Shown here piece after piece: positions 30,867 to 40,024 of a DNA stretch of 64,000 nt (the stretch's first letter is position 1; every line of letters begins with the position of its first letter). The stretch is from Candidatus Sulfuricurvum sp. RIFRC-1 (GTDB lineage: Bacteria; Campylobacterota; Campylobacteria; Campylobacterales; Sulfurimonadaceae): positions 620,001 through 684,000 of the forward strand of contig NC_020505.1 of the NCBI RefSeq assembly GCF_000310245.1, read 5' to 3'. The notes under the pieces were generated by a model. That model was not told the DNA's origin. It made no database searches and was given only the letters and a program-made list of their open reading frames with translations. A program made the translations under genes and the position numbers.

Positions 30867-31250
30867 TTAAGAAGCTACTTCTTCTTTTTTCTCAGCAACA
30901 ACAGCAGTTGGAGCAGTTTTTTTAGTTTTTTCAACCATACCGTTCCAAGCAGCAATCTCACGTTTTGAATCGTATTTCATGGTTACGAAACGTAAAATCT
31001 CTTCGTTGATACGAAAACGACGTTCAATTTCAGCAATTGCAGCAGGTGCAACAGTGTAATACATAACGTAGAAATAACCGCGAGCATTTTTCTCGATCGG
31101 GTAAGCTAATTTTTTCATTCCCATTGCGTCGCGAGCAACGATCTCACCGCCGTTAGCAGTGATCACTTCTTCAACGAGAGCGATGGTGTTTTTAATCTCT
31201 TCTTCTGTAAGAGTAGGTTTTACGATTACTAAGTTTTCGTAATGTCTCAT
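30867..31250 (-). CDS. rpsF: Ribosomal protein bS6
   Basis: The 127-residue protein starts MRHYENLVIVKPTLTEEEIK and has AYPIEKNARGYFYVMYY, the usual S6 core that binds S18. The start at 31250 has AAGGAG nine bases upstream; an extended reading to 31322 only adds an unrelated Cys-rich leader. A Lys/Ala-rich tail (KKTAPTAVVAEKKEE) follows the core. Confidence 0.96.
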   Translation of the reverse strand: MRHYENLVIVKPTLTEEEIKNTIALVEEVITANGGEIVARDAMGMKKLAYPIEKNARGYFYVMYYTVAPAAIAEIERRFRINEEILRFVTMKYDSKREIAAWNGMVEKTKKTAPTAVVAEKKEEVAS

Positions 31251-31333
31251 AGCGTATGTCTCCTTATGGTGTTCGCCCCTTATGGTTGTTATACAGCACG
31301 ACAGTCGTGTTGCAAAGAGCAAGGAACGCGCGG

Positions 31334-31394
31334 ATTATACTAAAAATCTGCTTAATTTAAGTTTCATATAGATTCATAATTGTTGTAGTATAAT
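31334..31394. promoter_or_regulatory. Back-to-back promoters of rpsF and the DUF4258 gene
   Basis: A minus-strand TATAAT lies at 31339-31334 for rpsF, about 84 bases upstream of its start, and a plus-strand TATAAT at 31389-31394 for the DUF4258/YgiT pair. The rpsF leader between promoter and start could bind ribosomal protein, but I see no clear operator structure. Confidence 0.55.
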
Positions 31395-31426
31395 ATCTTA
31401 AAGCTCAATTATGATCGTGAGAATTT

Positions 31427-31708
31427 ATGCGCGTAATCACACAGTTTATTTGGCGAAAACATGCGCTTGAACGGATGTTGGAACGCTCAATTAGCCGTAA
31501 CGAAGTTATGGACTGTGCATATAAGGGTGAGATTATTGAATCATATCCCGAAGATTTCCCGTTTCCCAGCTTTTTGGTTTTGTATTCAGACCTGACGCCT
31601 CTTCATATCGTTATGGCGATGGATGGAGAAGAGTGTTATATTATCACTGCATACAGACCAAGCCCTGAGGAATTTGAGAATAGCTTTACTACAAGGATAA
31701 AACGATGA
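31427..31708 (+). CDS. DUF4258-domain protein, probable toxin-like partner
   Basis: The 93-residue protein shows the DUF4258 pattern: WRKHALERMLERSISRNEV, then GEIIESYPEDFPFPSFLVL and a C-terminal CYIITAYRPSPEEF. DUF4258 proteins are often encoded beside a YgiT-type zinc-finger protein, as here, and resemble RelE-fold toxins. A toxin role is inferred from that pairing. It overlaps the next gene by four bases (ATGA). Confidence 0.75.
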   Translation: MRVITQFIWRKHALERMLERSISRNEVMDCAYKGEIIESYPEDFPFPSFLVLYSDLTPLHIVMAMDGEECYIITAYRPSPEEFENSFTTRIKR

Positions 31709-31938
31709 AAACCTGCCCGTTATGCAAAGGCTCTATTGTCAATGGTGTGAGTACCTTTACGGTTGATCTCGGTTTCGGCGTTGTGGTTGTGCGTGATGTC
31801 CCCGCTACGGTTTGTTCTCAATGTGGTGAGGAATGGTTATCCGACAATACGGCTATGAAATTGGAAAATATTGTTGAATCCGCCCGTCAAAAACATGTGA
31901 CGGTGGAAGTAGCGCGATGGAGTGAAGCGGTAGCGTAA
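31705..31938 (+). CDS. YgiT/MqsA-type zinc-finger protein, probable antitoxin
   Basis: This 77-residue protein has the YgiT pattern: CPLCKG at residues 4-9 and CSQCGEEW near 36, which together bind one zinc. It ends with a helix (KLENIVESARQKH) but lacks the full C-terminal helix-turn-helix of MqsA. It likely neutralises the DUF4258 protein. A palindromic repeat starts ten bases after its stop. Confidence 0.78.
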   Translation: MKTCPLCKGSIVNGVSTFTVDLGFGVVVVRDVPATVCSQCGEEWLSDNTAMKLENIVESARQKHVTVEVARWSEAVA

Positions 31939-31947
31939 ATTTCCAAC

Positions 31948-31977
31948 TCGTCATTCCCGACTTGATCGGGAATCCAT
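31948..31977 (+). repeat. Palindromic repeat, right-hand flank of the TPR gene (inverted copy 1)
   Basis: The 30-base unit begins TCGTCATTCCCGACTTGATC and folds as ATTCCCGA-CTTGA-TCGGGAAT. An exact inverted copy lies at 33602-33631. The last nine or ten codons of the TPR gene (DMDSRSSRE) are written in this repeat on the minus strand. Confidence 0.9.
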
Positions 31978-33528
31978 ATCCCAGTTTTTAAATTGTTCGA
32001 TTGTTGCAATAACGCGTTCACGTACATCAGTATCTTCGAGACTATTCGCCCAATCATCCAATTCTTTCCACCTCCATTCTCCAAAGTCTATATATTTAAA
32101 TTCATTTTTTAGCTCTTTAAATCGAATGGCTTGATCAGATTCCAATGCCTCTTTTAGAGTCATGAGCATAGAGAATTGCAATTTCTCTTGTTTATTATCA
32201 TTGAGATATTGCCTGATGTTTTCGTCGATTTTATTTTCAGAATTTTTTCCAATGATTAATTGCATTTCTAAACTATTAATATATGCTTGCGCTCTTTGCT
32301 CTTGAAGCTCTTTGTCTTGAGTTGTTTTCAATTCGTTAATAATTTTATTAAATACTATTAATGAATCTTCAGCTCGGTTTAAATGCCCGAGGGCAACTCC
32401 TTTATTGACTAATGCTTTCGCTCTTTGTATTTGTAACCCTTTAGCTTGAGAATCTTCCAATTCATTAATAACTTTTTCAAAAATTAATAAGGCTTCTTCA
32501 AGTCTGTTGAGTTTTCCAAGTGTAGCTCCTTTGTTGACTAGCGCTCTAGCTCTTTGTTCTTGAAGTGCTTCGTTTTGTGTTCCTGATAAGGTATCAATGA
32601 GTTCATCATAAATATTCATTGCTTTTTCATTTTGCTCGACTTGCACAAGTATAGTCGCCTTGTTGACTTGTGCTTTTGCTCTTATTACTTCATGAATTCC
32701 TTCTTCTATTCCTTGAAATTCTTGGATAATTTTATCATACACTGATAGTTCTTCTTCAGTCCGTTTAAGTTGTCCAAGTGTCACTGCAATATTAAAAAGT
32801 ATTTGACTTTTTTGTTTTGATATAGGTTCTGAAATTTCTATTGCTTTACGCCAATAGAATAAGGCATCTTCTTTTTTATCTTTTTTATAAGCGTCAAAAG
32901 CTAACTTATTCCAGTCTTCAAAGGTATACTCGCTTTGTGGTTTTTCACGCACTTTAATTGCTACTCTAGATAATGAACTATCATTATTTGGCTCATTTTG
33001 AGGAATTAACTGTCCATTTTGTAATCCATTTTGGATATTTTTGATTTCAAATTCAACTTTTTTTGCTTCTTCAACACTAGTAGTGATTTCACTTTTTGCG
33101 CCTTGTGCATGATCTTTAAAGCTATTTAACTCTTTATCAAATTCTAATTTTGTTTTCTCTTTCCATGCCTCAATATCTTTTTTAGCATTTTCTTGAGCTT
33201 TTGTATTTTGCTTGTACATCACATACGGGAAAGCTACTCCGCCAACCCCTGCGATGAGCGTTAAAATTGCAATAATAGTTGCAGTAATAGAAACATATAA
33301 ACTTAAATCCTGTATTCGCTTATCTTGATCAAAAATACTATTTTTCAAAACTTCTATGCTGATATTATTTTTTTCAATTTCATCGATTGTCGTTTTTAAT
33401 TCATCATTTTGCTTCTGCAAAATTTCAATTTTCGCTTTTGTCTCTCCTCGAAACTCTCCCTCATCTGTTGCCCATGATGATGTAGAAATAGCGACTAAAC
33501 AACCTAATAAAAATAGCTTTATTCTCAT
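31951..33528 (-). CDS. Membrane-anchored TPR protein with coiled coils
   Basis: The 525-residue protein has a signal-like start (MRIKLFLLGCLVAISTSSWA), a coiled coil (about residues 28-75), one membrane helix (about 78-104), a second charged coiled coil, and from about 205 a run of TPR-like repeats. Two repeats of 43 residues are very similar (ARALVNKGATLGKLNR and AKALVNKGVALGHLNR). I do not recognise a function; such proteins usually form scaffolds. The coding sequence is visibly richer in AT than its neighbours and is bracketed by inverted repeats, suggesting arrival by transfer. The C-terminus runs into the repeat, so the native end may have been lost. Confidence 0.8.
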   Translation of the reverse strand: MRIKLFLLGCLVAISTSSWATDEGEFRGETKAKIEILQKQNDELKTTIDEIEKNNISIEVLKNSIFDQDKRIQDLSLYVSITATIIAILTLIAGVGGVAFPYVMYKQNTKAQENAKKDIEAWKEKTKLEFDKELNSFKDHAQGAKSEITTSVEEAKKVEFEIKNIQNGLQNGQLIPQNEPNNDSSLSRVAIKVREKPQSEYTFEDWNKLAFDAYKKDKKEDALFYWRKAIEISEPISKQKSQILFNIAVTLGQLKRTEEELSVYDKIIQEFQGIEEGIHEVIRAKAQVNKATILVQVEQNEKAMNIYDELIDTLSGTQNEALQEQRARALVNKGATLGKLNRLEEALLIFEKVINELEDSQAKGLQIQRAKALVNKGVALGHLNRAEDSLIVFNKIINELKTTQDKELQEQRAQAYINSLEMQLIIGKNSENKIDENIRQYLNDNKQEKLQFSMLMTLKEALESDQAIRFKELKNEFKYIDFGEWRWKELDDWANSLEDTDVRERVIATIEQFKNWDMDSRSSRE

Positions 33529-33601
33529 ATATAATCCATAATCAAAATCTTTTCAACGTCATTATAAACAAAAAATATTAGATTTAGAGTGTAGCGGTGT
33601 G

Positions 33602-33631
33602 ATGGATTCCCGATCAAGTCGGGAATGACGA
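33602..33631 (-). repeat. Palindromic repeat, left-hand flank of the TPR gene (inverted copy 2)
   Basis: The unit ATGGATTCCCGATCAAGTCG plus GGAATGACGA is the exact reverse complement of 31948-31977. It lies just upstream of the TPR gene, in the gap before holA. Confidence 0.9.
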
Positions 33632-33646
33632 AATTAGAAGGTGTGA

Positions 33647-34612
33647 CTATAGAATACTTTGTAGTTTCAGCAATGCGGAAAGAAGCAGTGATTCCTGATC
33701 CGGTGAGCCTGTCGATTTCATCTTCAACTCGGTATCGAGGAGGAGATTAATACCTCGTTTATACCCCTCAGGGGAGATTTTGATTGAGAGGGCGGCACGC
33801 TCTTTTTCGACAAATCCCGGAAGTTTATATCCCAACACGAGGGCTGAATCGGCGACTCCGTGAATTTTGATGGCGCTGTTGAAAAGATAGAGCTGGGTCA
33901 AAAATCCGCTGATGGCGGTGAGGAGCTGGATCTCGTTTTCTCCCGATTCGAGGAGATGGTGCAGGGAGGGGAGGAACTCTTTTTTCTCAATGACACGGGC
34001 GATAAAATGGTCGAGTTTGATTTCGCTCAGACCGAAAACATGCTCATCAATCTCTTTCATCGTGATTGGTTTTCCCAAAATGGAGAGTTTGGAGAGCTCG
34101 TTGCAGGCGAGGGAGAGATCGTTGTTATGGATATCGAGGAGATGAAATGCCGCCTGATTATCAAGCTGAACTCCTAATATTTGTGCCTCTTGCATGACGA
34201 TGGCGCGTGCTTCGGCGGCAAAGGGGTGAAAGAAACGGACTGAACCCGTATGAGCACCTTTGAACGCGGTGTCGGCTCCTTTGACATCTTCGCCGTAGTA
34301 GCAGTAGATGAAGGTGTTATCGGTGTTTTTCCCGACCAGTTCGACGAGGGTGTCGAGTTCCGCTTTGGGGAGCTTTTTCTCATGTTTAATTATGAGGAGA
34401 TTTTGATCTCCGAAGAGCGAGCCCTGCGATAGATGGGCTTTGGCGGTGTTGAAATCGTACTCGTCGTGGTAGAGACTCAGTACCGATGCACCCTCGATCT
34501 GGGAAAGTCCGTGTGCATAGCGGTTGATGAGGAAATGGCTCTCACCGAAGAGTGCCATTGCACGCGGAACACTGTTGTTTTGCAGATGACGGTCAAGCTC
34601 TTGTCTATTCAT
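33647..34612 (-). CDS. holA: DNA polymerase III delta subunit-like protein
   Basis: HolA is the subunit of the clamp loader that opens the beta clamp. The 321-residue protein shows a degenerate AAA+ N-terminus (ALFGESHFLINRY), the middle GSLFGDQNLLIIK, a lid region LACNELSKL and a C-terminal helical part (SPDQESLLLSALLKL). The family is poorly conserved, so the call relies on these blocks and on length. I start at the ATG of MNRQEL, which overlaps the rnr stop by eight bases; longer readings lie inside rnr. Confidence 0.82.
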   Translation of the reverse strand: MNRQELDRHLQNNSVPRAMALFGESHFLINRYAHGLSQIEGASVLSLYHDEYDFNTAKAHLSQGSLFGDQNLLIIKHEKKLPKAELDTLVELVGKNTDNTFIYCYYGEDVKGADTAFKGAHTGSVRFFHPFAAEARAIVMQEAQILGVQLDNQAAFHLLDIHNNDLSLACNELSKLSILGKPITMKEIDEHVFGLSEIKLDHFIARVIEKKEFLPSLHHLLESGENEIQLLTAISGFLTQLYLFNSAIKIHGVADSALVLGYKLPGFVEKERAALSIKISPEGYKRGINLLLDTELKMKSTGSPDQESLLLSALLKLQSIL

Positions 34613-36590
34613 ATAATTTTCCAGCGTCAAGCACGTTTGCGTGTATTTCATCCTCTTTTTCAATGCGGCTTACAAAGGAGGCGGTGATTTTCGCGGTAGC
34701 GAGGTTAGCGGTTTCGATTTTAACGATAATATCATCAAAGAGCATCAGACCAAATTGTGAGGAAATCTGTACTTTTGCCCCTGTAATGGTGTCGTGAATT
34801 TCGGCAATGAACGGCTCTTCGGCTCGCATGATACGCGCTTTAAACTCTCGCCCAATCACGGTGGCCGCCCAGCGGGCGAATTTACGCTCTTGGAAGCGGA
34901 TTTCGATGTCGCTCGCCTCACGCTCTTTTTCGCTGATGGAGGTACAAAGGGACTCGATGTTGCGTAATACATACGATCCCTCTTCGGTATCTCCTGCCGC
35001 AATCGCTTTGAGGAGGCGGTGGACGATCAGATCGCTGTAGCGGCGGATCGGAGAGGTGAAGTGGGTGTAGCGATCAAACCCTAATCCGAAGTGTCCCATG
35101 TTGTAGGGGGCATAGCGTGCTTGCATCTGCGCGCGGATGATGAGGGTATCGACTTCGCTGATAAGATCGCGTCTCTCGGCTTCGGCTTGGATCGCCATGA
35201 TCGTCTCTTTGATAGAGCCTTGGGACTCGACGAAAATACCGATACTCGCTAACTCGGTGTAGAGGCTTTGGAGTTTCATCGGGGATGGGGATTCGTGGAT
35301 ACGGAACACTCCCCGCTCGTACAGGGAAGCGGCGGCTTTGTTGGCGAGGAGCATACAATCCTCGATCAGGGCATGGGAGGGTGTTTCGACGGCAAATTCA
35401 GTGGAGACGATATTTTGCTCCTCGTCGATTCGCATTTCCAGTTCGCTGGAGCGGAAGTTGTACCCTTTTTTCATCCGCTCTTCGCGCAGTTTATAGGTGA
35501 GATCGTTGAGCAGAGGGATATAGGTTAATACTTTTGCCTCTTTTTCGGTTTTTGCCTCTAAGTTTCCTTCGAAAAAAGCATCGATCTCTTCGTAGCTGAA
35601 GCGTCGGTGAGAGTGAATGATCGACTCATACAGGGTATGGGAATCCATCTCGTAGGTTACGGGATCGATGTGCATCTCAAACGTGTAAGCGAGACGATCC
35701 ACGAGAGGTTGAAGCGAACAGAGGGTTTCGCTGAGCTCACGCGGCAACATCGGGATGGAGCGGTGGGGGAGGTAGATGGAGAAACTGCGGTAAATCGCCT
35801 CGGCATCAATCGCACCGAAGGGGTGGACGTATTCGCTCACATCGGCAATGGCGACGTAGAGGGTGGAGGTTTCGGGGATGTAACAGATGGCGTCATCAAA
35901 ATCTTTGGCGGTGACGGGATCGATGGTGCAAAACGGCAAATGGCGCAGGTCACGGCGGTTTGGATAGAGCGACGCATCGACCTCTTTGGGAAATTCGCGT
36001 GCCATGGCTAACACGTCATCTTCGAATGCATCGTGTTTGTTGTAGAGGGCGAGGACAATTTTTTCATCGACTTTTGGATCAGAAAGGTTGCCTAAATAGG
36101 CGGCTATGGTTCCGCTTTGGTTGTTGATCTGATAGAGTGATCCCTCGGCGGTTTCGGGTAAATCGCTCAGAGCAAAACCTGCGGGGTGATCGGTGCGGAT
36201 GTCTTGGAGGCTCAAATAACCGTTTTTCATGGTGACGACGGCGATGCTGAAGGTTTCACTCCGTCCGGCGATCACGACGACTTTGGCTTGAGGACCACCG
36301 CGTTTTCCTAAGAGCCGTTGGGCAATGACTAAATCGCCGCTTTTTGCCCCCATGAGGTTATTGGTTTCGATAAAGTGGTCACGGATACTCTCCCCTAATG
36401 TCTGAAGATAGGCACCACTTTCAGAGGCGAGAGAGACGATACCGGCGCGGTATTGAGACGCGAGCTGATATTTGTTATCTTCATGCGTCAGAAGTTTCCG
36501 TGTAAGCCATTCATTAATAGGCTCACGTTCTTCGGGTGCGATATCTTGGTCATAAAGACCGTGGGTAAGACGGATTAGGAGTGATTTCAT
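34605..36590 (-). CDS. rnr: RNase R/RNase II family 3'-5' exoribonuclease
   Basis: The 661-residue enzyme degrades RNA from the 3' end in the cytosol. It has N-terminal cold-shock-like parts (KRGGPQAKVVVIAGR), the RNB catalytic domain with DPVTAKDFDDAICY carrying the metal-binding aspartates, HYTSPIRRYSDLIVHR (here HFTSPIRRYSDLIVHR) and a C-terminal S1-like segment. Epsilonproteobacterial forms are shorter than the E. coli RNase R. A TATAAT lies only eight bases before the ATG and no ribosome-binding site is seen, so the message may be leaderless. It is first in an operon with holA. Confidence 0.92.
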   Translation of the reverse strand: MKSLLIRLTHGLYDQDIAPEEREPINEWLTRKLLTHEDNKYQLASQYRAGIVSLASESGAYLQTLGESIRDHFIETNNLMGAKSGDLVIAQRLLGKRGGPQAKVVVIAGRSETFSIAVVTMKNGYLSLQDIRTDHPAGFALSDLPETAEGSLYQINNQSGTIAAYLGNLSDPKVDEKIVLALYNKHDAFEDDVLAMAREFPKEVDASLYPNRRDLRHLPFCTIDPVTAKDFDDAICYIPETSTLYVAIADVSEYVHPFGAIDAEAIYRSFSIYLPHRSIPMLPRELSETLCSLQPLVDRLAYTFEMHIDPVTYEMDSHTLYESIIHSHRRFSYEEIDAFFEGNLEAKTEKEAKVLTYIPLLNDLTYKLREERMKKGYNFRSSELEMRIDEEQNIVSTEFAVETPSHALIEDCMLLANKAAASLYERGVFRIHESPSPMKLQSLYTELASIGIFVESQGSIKETIMAIQAEAERRDLISEVDTLIIRAQMQARYAPYNMGHFGLGFDRYTHFTSPIRRYSDLIVHRLLKAIAAGDTEEGSYVLRNIESLCTSISEKEREASDIEIRFQERKFARWAATVIGREFKARIMRAEEPFIAEIHDTITGAKVQISSQFGLMLFDDIIVKIETANLATAKITASFVSRIEKEDEIHANVLDAGKLYE

Positions 36591-36660
36591 CTCAATATTA
36601 TAATCAATAAATACTTCTATGTTAGAATAACCTCTTTAATTTCACAAAGGAACCCTATAC

Positions 36661-36987
36661 ATGACACACGAAGCGATTCTCAACCAACTCGGATATACCC
36701 CTAACGAGGCACTTAGTCTCCAACTCAGCCGCATTGAAGATAATACACAAGGGTATGAAAAAATTATCAAACATATTTTGGATTTGCACGAAGCACTTAA
36801 AACCGATGAATCGTATGTGGCATTGTCAAACAGCAACGACTATTTTAAAATCAAGATCGATGCGACGGGTGAGATCAGTGCGGCGGATGCAATGGAGAAA
36901 ATTAACCATTTCGCGGATAAGTACAAAGTGAGTCTCCAAAAAGTGGATGGGAAACCGACCTATTATATTGTTGGATTTGCGGCGTAA
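36661..36987 (+). CDS. Conserved-looking hypothetical protein upstream of greA
   Basis: I do not recognise this 108-residue acidic protein. It has a helical N-terminal half (AILNQLGYTPNEALSLQLSR, HILDLHEALKTDESYVAL) and a small alpha/beta C-terminal half ending KPTYYIVGFAA. There is no signal peptide. AAAGGA lies nine bases before the ATG. Its TAA stop is directly followed by the greA ATG, so a role linked to transcription elongation is possible but unproven. Confidence 0.75.
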   Translation: MTHEAILNQLGYTPNEALSLQLSRIEDNTQGYEKIIKHILDLHEALKTDESYVALSNSNDYFKIKIDATGEISAADAMEKINHFADKYKVSLQKVDGKPTYYIVGFAA

Positions 36988-37515
36988 ATGAGCAATGAAC
37001 CGATGACACCCAGGGGGTATGATGAACTCTTGCGAGAGTTTAAATTCCTCAAAGATGTCGAAAAACCCCGTGTCAATGTTGAAAAACAACGGGCGGCAGA
37101 GCTGGGAGATCGAAGTGAAAATGCGGAGTATCATGCGGCTAAAGAAAAATTGCGACATATCGATAAACGTCTTTTTTATCTCAATTCGATGATCCAAAAA
37201 GCCCAAATGATTGACCCTTCCATTCTCGATCACTCCCGCGCCCATTTTGGTGCAACTATTACGATTATGGATGTGAACACGGAAGAGGAGTTTTCCTATA
37301 CTGTTTGCGGAACGTTGGAGAGCGAGCCGGAAAACGGACTAATCTCGGTTCACTCACCACTCGCACGTGCAATGTTAGGTAAAGAGGAGGGGGACGAATT
37401 TAGCGTTTATCTCCCCAACGGAAAAAAGAGTTATGAGGTGAGTGCAATTACCTATATCGATATCTTTTCACTGAAGAAAAATCTGCGCAGTGAAAAAGAT
37501 TTCGGATTTAAATAA
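36988..37515 (+). CDS. greA: Transcription elongation factor GreA
   Basis: GreA enters the RNA polymerase secondary channel and helps cleave backtracked RNA. The 175-residue protein has an N-terminal coiled coil with the acidic tip motif LGDRSENAEYHAAKE and a C-terminal FKBP-like domain (SVHSPLARAMLGKEEGDEF). An extra tail follows the usual end (KKNLRSEKDFGFK), so it is slightly longer than the 158-residue E. coli protein. Confidence 0.95.
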   Translation: MSNEPMTPRGYDELLREFKFLKDVEKPRVNVEKQRAAELGDRSENAEYHAAKEKLRHIDKRLFYLNSMIQKAQMIDPSILDHSRAHFGATITIMDVNTEEEFSYTVCGTLESEPENGLISVHSPLARAMLGKEEGDEFSVYLPNGKKSYEVSAITYIDIFSLKKNLRSEKDFGFK

Positions 37516-37549
37516 CACTGCTTTAAGATGGATGAATATTCCCCTTTGA

Positions 37550-37555
37550 TATAAT
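37550..37555 (+). promoter_or_regulatory. -10 element of purL
   Basis: TATAAT lies 32 bases before the purL GTG. I saw no purine riboswitch or other leader structure. Confidence 0.55.
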
Positions 37556-37587
37556 CGCGTTACTATTACTATTTTAAGGAATTTGCC

Positions 37588-39801
37588 GTGAGCACTCCCC
37601 TCCCAGAGATCGAAAAAGTTCTAAAACAGCATAAATTGTCAATGGACGATTATGCCCATATCAAAAAAATTCTAGAGCGCGAGCCAAATCTCGTTGAGAT
37701 CGGAATTTTTTCGGCTATGTGGAGTGAGCACTGCAGTTACAAATCATCTAAAAAACATTTGAACGGTTTCCCGACTAAAGCGCCGTGGGTTATCCAAGGA
37801 CCGGGTGAAAATGCGGGTGTTATCGATATCGGCGGCGGATATGCGGCAGTTTTCAAAATGGAGAGCCATAACCATCCGAGTTTTATCGAACCCTACCAAG
37901 GGGCTGCAACCGGTGTCGGCGGGATCATGCGTGACGTCTTTACGATGGGTGCTCGTCCTATCGCCAACCTCAATGCGCTCCGTTTCGGAAATGTGCTGAA
38001 TAAAGATGATATCAGTGCCCATCAGCGTTATTTGGTACGCGGTGTTGTATCGGGTATCGGCGGATACGGTAACTGTATGGGGGTTCCGACCATCGGCGGC
38101 GAAACAAGTTTCGATGAGTGTTACAACGGGAACATTCTTGTCAATGCATTTACTCTCGGACTCGCGAAAAGCGATGAGATTTTCTACGGAAAAGCGGAGG
38201 GGATCGGCAATCCGGTTATCTACGTCGGGTCTAAAACGGGACGCGACGGTCTCGGCGGTGCGGTGATGAGTTCGGACAGCTTTACCGAAGCATCCAAAGG
38301 GCTTCGTCCTACGGTACAGGTGGGTGACCCGTTTACCGAAAAATTGCTTCTTGAAGCGTGTTTGGAACTTTTCAAAACCGATTACGTTGTCGGGATTCAG
38401 GATATGGGTGCGGCGGGACTAACGTCTAGTTCATTCGAGATGGCGGGACGCTCAGGCAGTGGGATGATTATGCATCTTGACAAGGTTCCTGCCCGTGAAG
38501 AGGGGATGATGCCATACGAGTTTATGCTCTCCGAATCGCAAGAGCGTATGCTTATCTGTGCGCGTAAAGGGACTGAGCAGGCGATCATCGATATTTTCGA
38601 AAAATGGGATCTCGATTGTGCCGTGATCGGTGAAGTAACGGCGACGGGCAATATGGAGCTTTTCTGGCACGGAGAGAAATGTGCTGAGGTTCCGGTTGAT
38701 CCGGTGAGTGAAGAGGCTCCGATCTTGGATCGTCCAATGAGTCGCCCTGCATACCTCGATGAGATTGCTAATGTGAAATTGAGCGATTTTGAAGCGGTAG
38801 AGAATCAGAGTGCATTCGAGAAATTGATCGCTTCGATGGAAGTGGTCGATAAGCATTGGATTTATGAGCAATACGATTCAATGGTACAAACCAATACGAT
38901 CAAAAAAGGGGGCGAACTCGACGCTTCCGTTATCCGTATCAAAGAAAATGGCGTAGCGTTGGCAATGAGTGCCGATTGTAACGTCCGTTACTGTTTCATC
39001 GATCCGAAAGCGGGAGCGGCAGCAGCGGTAATCGAGAGTGGACGTAACGTCGCGATGAGCGGTGCGACTCCGAAAGCGATTACCGACTGTCTCAACTACG
39101 GTAATCCTGAAAATCCTGAAGTGATGTGGCAGTTTGGCCAAGGGTGTCTTGGGATTAAAGAAGCGTGTGCCGAGCTGAACACTCCGGTTATCGGCGGAAA
39201 CGTATCGCTTTACAATGAAACCAACGGTAAATCGGTATTCCCGACTCCATCAATCGCAATGGTCGGTGTCAATGAAGATCAAAACAAAGTATTGATGTCT
39301 GCGTTCCAGTGCGAAGGTAATGCATTGTACCTTGTCGGTGAAAGCCGTTCGGAATTTGGCGGATCTCTTTATATGAAAGAGCTTTACAATGTTGTTGCGG
39401 GAACGATCCCTGCTATCGATTACGATAAAGAGCGTGCTCTTTGGAACCTCGTTATCGAAGCAAACAAAAAAGGGTTGCTGGCTGCGGCAAAAGACTGTAG
39501 TTCGGGCGGTGTGGCGATGGCACTCGCTAAAATGGCTTGCGTCAGTGATAAAGGGGTAAATGCTACAATCTCTGTAACCGACTCTCGTGATATATTTGCG
39601 GAGAGTATGTCTCGCGCAATTATCGAAGTAGTCCCTGAAAACTGTAAGGCGTTTGAAGCGATGGTCGGTTCTTTGGGATGCGTGAAAATCGGAACCGTCG
39701 GCGGGGATACGTTTACCCTCAATGATGTGTCGATGAGACTTCCTGAGATGCAAAATATTTACTACAATACGTTCAAAAAAGTGATCGAAGGCGACCTTTA
39801 A
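37588..39801 (+). CDS. purL: Phosphoribosylformylglycinamidine synthase subunit PurL
   Basis: PurL converts FGAR to FGAM with ATP and ammonia supplied by PurQ in purine synthesis. The 737-residue length is that of the small PurL that works with separate PurQ and PurS. Motifs include [40 protein letters not shown], and [20 protein letters not shown]. The start is a GTG with TAAGGA eight bases upstream. purQ and purS are not in the window. Confidence 0.97.
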   Translation: MSTPLPEIEKVLKQHKLSMDDYAHIKKILEREPNLVEIGIFSAMWSEHCSYKSSKKHLNGFPTKAPWVIQGPGENAGVIDIGGGYAAVFKMESHNHPSFIEPYQGAATGVGGIMRDVFTMGARPIANLNALRFGNVLNKDDISAHQRYLVRGVVSGIGGYGNCMGVPTIGGETSFDECYNGNILVNAFTLGLAKSDEIFYGKAEGIGNPVIYVGSKTGRDGLGGAVMSSDSFTEASKGLRPTVQVGDPFTEKLLLEACLELFKTDYVVGIQDMGAAGLTSSSFEMAGRSGSGMIMHLDKVPAREEGMMPYEFMLSESQERMLICARKGTEQAIIDIFEKWDLDCAVIGEVTATGNMELFWHGEKCAEVPVDPVSEEAPILDRPMSRPAYLDEIANVKLSDFEAVENQSAFEKLIASMEVVDKHWIYEQYDSMVQTNTIKKGGELDASVIRIKENGVALAMSADCNVRYCFIDPKAGAAAAVIESGRNVAMSGATPKAITDCLNYGNPENPEVMWQFGQGCLGIKEACAELNTPVIGGNVSLYNETNGKSVFPTPSIAMVGVNEDQNKVLMSAFQCEGNALYLVGESRSEFGGSLYMKELYNVVAGTIPAIDYDKERALWNLVIEANKKGLLAAAKDCSSGGVAMALAKMACVSDKGVNATISVTDSRDIFAESMSRAIIEVVPENCKAFEAMVGSLGCVKIGTVGGDTFTLNDVSMRLPEMQNIYYNTFKKVIEGDL

Positions 39802-39856
39802 TCTATCTTTTTTTCTTCCTGCGGGGAGAGCCGTTTTAACCCCCTCTACACATGTT

Positions 39857-39873
39857 TTGGAACACTTTTTGCA
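39857..39873 (+). promoter_or_regulatory. Sigma-54 promoter facing a tiny ORF
   Basis: TTGGAACACTTTTTGCA matches the -24/-12 consensus TGGCACG-N4-TTGCW with GG and GC twelve bases apart. Transcription would start about 39884. Only a 30-codon ORF and a palindromic repeat follow before convergent murA. Confidence 0.75.
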
Positions 39874-39884
39874 TACAGCTGTGT

Positions 39885-39977
39885 ATGAAAAAATTACTCA
39901 GAAAAATCTTTCGGATCCGTCCAAAAAACTATTGCGAATATTACATTACCAATCTTAGCTATCGTTGCGGGGAATAA
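39885..39977 (+). other. Tiny ORF or small RNA behind the sigma-54 promoter
   Basis: The ORF encodes 30 residues (MKKLLRKIFRIRPKNYC, then EYYITNLSYRCGE), basic with two cysteines and no known relative. Its ATG falls about one base after the predicted start site, so translation would be leaderless, and the transcript could instead be a non-coding RNA. The repeat hairpin at 39990-40016 could end it. Confidence 0.4.
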
Positions 39978-39989
39978 GAAGAACGGGAA

Positions 39990-40016
39990 GATGAATCCCC
40001 GTTTGCACGGGAATGA
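39990..40016. repeat. Palindromic repeat at the purL/murA junction
   Basis: GATGAATCCCCGTTTGCACG continues GGAATGA and forms the same type of hairpin as the other TTCCCG...CGGGAA elements. It lies eight bases from the murA stop. Confidence 0.65.
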
Positions 40017-40024
40017 GGGTGAAA

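Noticed and set aside
32280-32600. CRISPR-like repeats in the TPR gene
   Set aside because: The periodicity is 129 bases (43 residues) and in frame, which is a protein repeat; no spacer structure occurs. No CRISPR array was seen elsewhere.
39250-39753. 167-residue antisense ORF in purL
   Set aside because: It is the complement of PurL and rich in His/Arg, as expected for a shadow frame.
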